From Aureococcus anophagefferens (lineage: Eukaryota > Sar > Pelagophyceae > Pelagomonadales > Pelagomonadaceae), in contig NW_008705580.1 in the NCBI RefSeq assembly GCF_000186865.1, positions 682,313-693,665 on the forward strand: a DNA stretch of 11,353 nt. The letters are read 5' to 3'. Below are positions 7,593 to 11,353 of the stretch, piece after piece. The translations under genes were made by a program, and so were the position numbers. Every line of letters starts with the position of its first letter. Positions within the stretch are counted from its first letter, which is position 1. The notes under the pieces were generated by a model, which searched no databases, was not told the origin of the DNA, and saw nothing but the letters and a program-made list of their open reading frames with translations.

Positions 7593-10500
7593 CTAGGCGC
7601 TTTTATTGCGTGATGAAAGCTCAAGGGCAAAAGGACTGCCGTCAATGGGCATCCAGCTTGGGTATAAGTAGTAAGAAGCAATGGGCTGGTGTGACACCTC
7701 CCGACTTGACCATGCCAGGGCTATGGCAGCCGTCCCGATTGATTCGTGATATTCGACTGTGATTGCGTGTAGAGCCCCCCTGAGAAGATAAACCTGACCA
7801 CTTCCGACGAGAGTGCCACCTATGGCCTCGGCGACAAGAACCCCTTCGACATAGACGCGTGCTGCGTCATTCGAGTCTGAAATTCTCAAATCAAGTGTAA
7901 ACAGTGCAGTTCGCGGGGACGCGAGCAAGCCTATGAAACGTCAATAGTTCAAACCCAAAGAAAGCGAGGGGCGCTAAATGCTGTTTAGCTTTCTGTATAC
8001 CGGTCCAGCGGATGGAAACATAATCAACAGCGCCAGCGACAAGCTCTCCATCGCCCCAATCGTGCCTACGATGTCAACATAGTTTAAAACTCTGTAAAAC
8101 GGAAACTTCAGCACATGATAGGCCCTACTTCTTGATAAACAGCGGCGGGCTCTCCAAAGAAACCTCCATTTGCGAAATATGCGGCGGTCAACCCGCCCCC
8201 CCCCGCCACGACTCGTCTTGTGCTGAAGATGCGTGTGGCAAGATCAACGTGCACGTTGTATATGCCCGGCTCAAGATGTGCAGTGCTGTAGCGTATGGCA
8301 TACGTGCCATCTCCTCTATCGTCCGCAATCCCTCTAGCCTACACGACTTTGACGTAAGATGATACATGTGTGCATTGGCCCTGGTGTTCCAGGGCGAACA
8401 CTCGTGCTACCGATCTCGCTCCACGCAGCTGAACTCGAAACGCCTCGCCGCCAGTCGCAATTGCATTTCCAAAGCTGTCACGAGCTCGAACGATGAAGTG
8501 GTGATCTGGGGCCGACTGCTCTGCAGCTACGGTGGTTCGCGGCAGATTACCAGAGACTCCGCTCCATGACGGGCTTACTCGACCTGGACGACAGATAATT
8601 TCCTGCGGCATTCTTGCGATCAACATTCCATCCAGCGATACCCACAACCGATGAGTTCCGGCTGCGCTGAGAATAAAGTTGACTGCGTACTGGCCTTGTG
8701 TTGCTGTCCCACCGTCCAGCGGGATGATGTTGGCCTTAACTTTTGCTTCTTGCGCCGCATTTTTTTGCAATGTGAGCGTAGCAGAAAACCTAGCTACCTC
8801 CGCGCTGGACAAGTTTGCTAGGGAGTTGTAGGCCGCATCGCGAGTATTCAGTGTCAGAAGAACAGGGTTGCCTGCTGCGACGCCTGCTGCAAGCTCCTCA
8901 CCGCTTACCGAGGTGGTATGTCTTGATATGACACCTGGAAGGATTTTGACCTTCCAAGGTGATCCAACCACGTGTGCTTCACGAAATGTGGACTCGATCT
9001 CTGTTTGCGAGTTGGAGGTGAGAGTAAAATGAGCCCTGGCACGGGGCAATCCAACAACTGCACTGATCGTGTAAGTTCCAGATACCATGGCGAATATCAG
9101 CGGCTCGTAGGTTCCATTGCCATGGTCAGTCAGAGGCGCGTCTATTCGTACATCATCGGGGCCCTCGGCAAACACAGCCAGCGCATCACCCCCTTGATGG
9201 CGCAAGTTTGCACAGGAATCACGGATCTCCACGATGCCTATACTGTCCCAAGCTGCAGCCGTGTGCGTTCGAGGTGCGCTCGCGAGCGTTGACGTCTCGC
9301 CCGAGGCTGATCCGGGTGAAATATCCACCTCAATCCTGGCGCTCCCGAGTGCGGACGCCCTGAAAAATGCCCGCGCTGGGATCATTGTGGGTTGTGATTC
9401 TGATGTTCGTGCCCAACTCAACCGGAGGAAGGCATCAGCTCCGCGTTTGTGAAAGTAAGTCAACTCATACACGTGGAGGAGATCAGGGGCGTTTGGGGAG
9501 AATGCACCTTCCTATAAATATACGGGGCGTAGGTCGATAGCGCGACACCCCACCTCAACCCAGCCCAGGCTCGCTCGACAGTCAAGTTTCGGACGCGGTA
9601 TGCCGTGTGCTTCAAAAACAATATGCCCAAAATGAGTAGAATTGCCATTTGAGAAATAAGATTGGGCTTGTACATACTGGCTGCCACACACAACTACCCC
9701 GTCGATCTTTAGGACGACTGAGGCGCCGGGGTCGGCATCGACATGCAGAATGAAGTCTTCTGTGCTTGGAAACTGCATCTGTCCGCTGATATGGGCGAAG
9801 AAATATTCCGTGGGGACAATCCCAAATAAATGTGAAGAATTTCCCAGTGGTTGAGGCATATTGTTGCTCAACTGAATTTCCCGAAGAACTCCAGGCATGC
9901 CCCAATCCAATTCGATTGTGGTGGTTTGGGCCGTTAAGAATGGTTGGACAAGATCAAATTTGCCATACAGTTTGATATCGATTCCGAATCCGAGGGAGAA
10001 AACGTGCAATTTGTGCGGTCCAGCCAGGCTAGGGAAATAAGACACATCGTGAGAATTGCCTCCGATGTATCTCCCGACCACCTACAAAAAGCAGCCGCAA
10101 TGCACCAACGCTAATCTTGGTATCAGTGGGATTGGGGACGAGCATACCTCGATTGTTTCGTAGCGGACCCCAGTCGAGCCGTTGGGGGCGCCACCGCCCA
10201 CAATGACTGCATAAAATTGTTCTTCCGATTGGTCGGTGTGTGGGTTGCCCCACCTGTCCCGCGGGTGGACAACGACAGGGGCACGGGCACATGCAACTAC
10301 ATACATTTCCACACCTTTGCCCACCGGCGATGATTGTGATGCATCGATGGCCCCTGGTAAGACACGCCTAACGAGACCACGCTTAAGCACTGCTTGGAAG
10401 ATAGTCACGCTGCAGTAATTGAAGGGAGGCACAAGGAAAAAGGGCTTTGCGCGACGTTTTCTTGCGACACCTGATAGGAATGTAGGTTGTTTGGGCTCAT

Positions 10501-11353
10501 GAAGAATGAGACGCAAGTTCCCCTGGTATGGGAGATATCTGTCGTGAAAGCCTCGTCAAATACCACCAGATCATACTCGCCAGCAAGAGTGGCATTGTAT
10601 GCGAACGAGTAGATTCCATTTCCCATGGCGTGTACAAGGGCAGTCACTGTTTGAGAAGTCTGCACCCTGTGCGTTAAGACTGCGCTGAAGTTGGAGACCC
10701 GGGAAAGGCCAACATCGTCGATTCTGTTGTTCCCTGTATCACTTGCGGCTACGGAAAAATTAGTAAGCTGGCCTGCGATTGCAAACGAGAGCCCGGGACC
10801 AAATGCCCGTGTGGTGTTACCAGCAACGGCACCATCGCTTATGTGCACTCTGAATGGGGAACCCATGACATGAGCACCCCTGTACCTTACCTCGAGTTCA
10901 GCTTGACCGCTCTTAAGTGGAGTGTACGTACAAATTGTAGAGCCGTTTCCAAACGAGTTGCTGCACGAGCCATTTGTATCAGAGATTATCCCACAAGAAA
11001 TGTATTCGTCTTCCCCCAAAACGGAATTCCCGTACGCATCACGGGCAGTCGCAGTGAAGTTCGTGGCTACATTTACTGTCGCCGTTTCAAGTCCTGGGCC
11101 CCAATCTGCACTGCTAGCATACGCCACCGCGGCGTTTGATTCTACCACGTGCAGGAAAGGCGACCCTTTGATATGAAGGTCATGTATGGTCACAGCAAGT
11201 TCATGAACCCCAGAAATTTTTGGCCGCACAAATGCAAAATAAGTCCCATTCCCTGCATCCACAATGCTTCCGATTGTAGTAGCGCTGTGAGGTGATCCAC
11301 GATGACTAGCCTCCCAGTCTTCGAGTTTGCTTGGTTCGCTCAGGACGTACTGG
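7593..11353 (-). CDS. Filamin-repeat and PA14-domain protein, probably extracellular; 5' end beyond the window
   Basis: Exons on the minus strand: 11352-10469, 10409-10148, 10081-9554, 9511-8411, 8338-8115, 8065-8001, 7930-7593; phases agree and give 1133 residues from the window edge. Order: end of filamin repeat 1 (GNGTYFAF, KGSPF), repeats 2 to 4 (FTATARDAYGNS, MGSPFRVHI, LPGAIDAS, PRDRWGNP), PA14-1 (ELDWG, SGQMQFPSTEDF, LKIDGVVV, YELTYFHKRGADAFLRLSW), repeats 5 to 7 (VVGSPWKVKILPG, ARDSFGNAI, GDGTYAIRY), PA14-2 (GLTAAYFANGGFFGEP, MHDWGDGEL, YVSIRWTG, DAARVYVEGVLV, ITVEYHESIGTAAIALAW), then DGSPFALEL and a stop. Filamin-type Ig repeats and PA14 modules are common in large surface proteins of protists, where PA14 often binds carbohydrate. 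Many Asn-X-Ser/Thr sites suggest secretion. The signal peptide and any membrane anchor would lie outside the window. Actual ligand and role are unknown. Confidence 0.85.
7931..8000 (-). other. Filamin/PA14 gene intron (70 nt, GT-AG)
   Basis: Donor ACCG|GTATAC, acceptor TTCATAG|G, phase 1, with TTGAC 10 nt before the end. It gives SIRWTGLLASPRTALFTLDL, the central PA14 motif. Confidence 0.88.
8066..8114 (-). other. Filamin/PA14 gene intron (49 nt, GT-AG)
   Basis: Donor ATCAT|GTGCTG, acceptor TCGTAG|G, phase 2, with TTGAC just upstream of the acceptor as a possible branch site. It gives QEVGPIMHDWGDGEL, a typical PA14 strand. Confidence 0.85.
8339..8410 (-). other. Filamin/PA14 gene intron (72 nt, GT-AG)
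   Basis: Donor AGATCG|GTAGCA, nearly identical to the CCP intron 4 donor, and acceptor GTGTAG|G, phase 0. It joins QLRGARS to ARGIADDRGDGTY. Donor CGA|GTGTTC (63 nt) is also possible. Confidence 0.75.
9512..9553 (-). other. Filamin/PA14 gene intron (42 nt, GT-AG)
   Basis: Donor GTTGAG|GTGGGG, acceptor TTTATAG|G, phase 0. It is the shortest of the set and a multiple of three. Both sides are in one frame interrupted by a single TAG, so a nonsense mutation is the alternative explanation. Confidence 0.68.
10082..10147 (-). other. Filamin/PA14 gene intron (66 nt, GT-AG)
   Basis: Donor ATCGAG|GTATGC, acceptor TTTTTGTAG|G, phase 0. It joins RYETIE to VVGRYIGGNSHDVSYFP, a proper filamin strand pair. 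Confidence 0.85.
10410..10468 (-). other. Filamin/PA14 gene intron (59 nt, GT-AG)
   Basis: Donor CAGGT|GTCGCA, long pyrimidine tract, acceptor TACTGCAG|C, phase 2. It joins HSYQ to VVTIFQAVLKRG. A competing model uses CTG|GTGGTA at ~10568 with acceptor ACCAG|GGG (44 nt) and reads through here, but that model loses the pyrimidine-rich acceptor. Confidence 0.6.

Noticed and set aside
8339..10147. TAG recoded as a sense codon, because several frames run straight on past a single in-frame TAG
   Set aside because: Other introns are not multiples of three and need splicing. Removing 4237-4293 restores the armadillo register. The TAGs sit at acceptor positions after donor-like GT sites.

Overview
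The window is nuclear DNA from a microbial eukaryote (protist or alga). Three protein-coding genes are interrupted by very short introns. I modelled 12 introns of 42 to 72 nt, because reading frames of clear homology break and resume across GT-AG or GC-AG segments. There are no bacterial operons, Shine-Dalgarno spacing, CRISPR array or insertion sequence. Base composition looks balanced. I cannot name the species. Frequent GC donors and TAG|G acceptors recall intron borders reported in some dinoflagellates and haptophytes, but that is a hint only.

Layout. (1) Minus strand, 4854 down to position 1 and beyond: a large cytosolic carboxypeptidase (CCP/Nna1, M14 family). It has about ten N-terminal armadillo repeats, the CCP N-domain, a complete zinc-peptidase catalytic set and an acidic C-terminal tail that runs off the window; five introns. 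(2) Plus strand, 5009-6427: inositol-pentakisphosphate 2-kinase (IPK1), two exons, 452 residues. It starts only 154 bp from gene 1, head to head, so both probably share a bidirectional promoter. (3) 6428-7592: about 1.2 kb without a gene I can defend. It holds simple-sequence tracts, small palindromes and one open plus-strand stretch of unknown nature. (4) Minus strand, 11353 (continuing beyond) down to 7593: a long, probably extracellular protein of about seven filamin-type immunoglobulin-like repeats and two PA14 domains; six introns.

How the genes may work together. The CCP should trim glutamate from tubulin tails. IPK1 makes InsP6 and has been linked to ciliary function in animals. The divergent pair could therefore be a co-regulated ciliary or cytoskeletal unit, which is inference. 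The filamin/PA14 protein lies convergent to IPK1 and shows no obvious link to the other two.

The strongest unusual signal is the intron set. Three of 12 introns appear to be GC-AG. Ten of 12 acceptors are TAG followed by exonic G. In four phase-0 introns of length 3n the acceptor TAG is the only in-frame stop.
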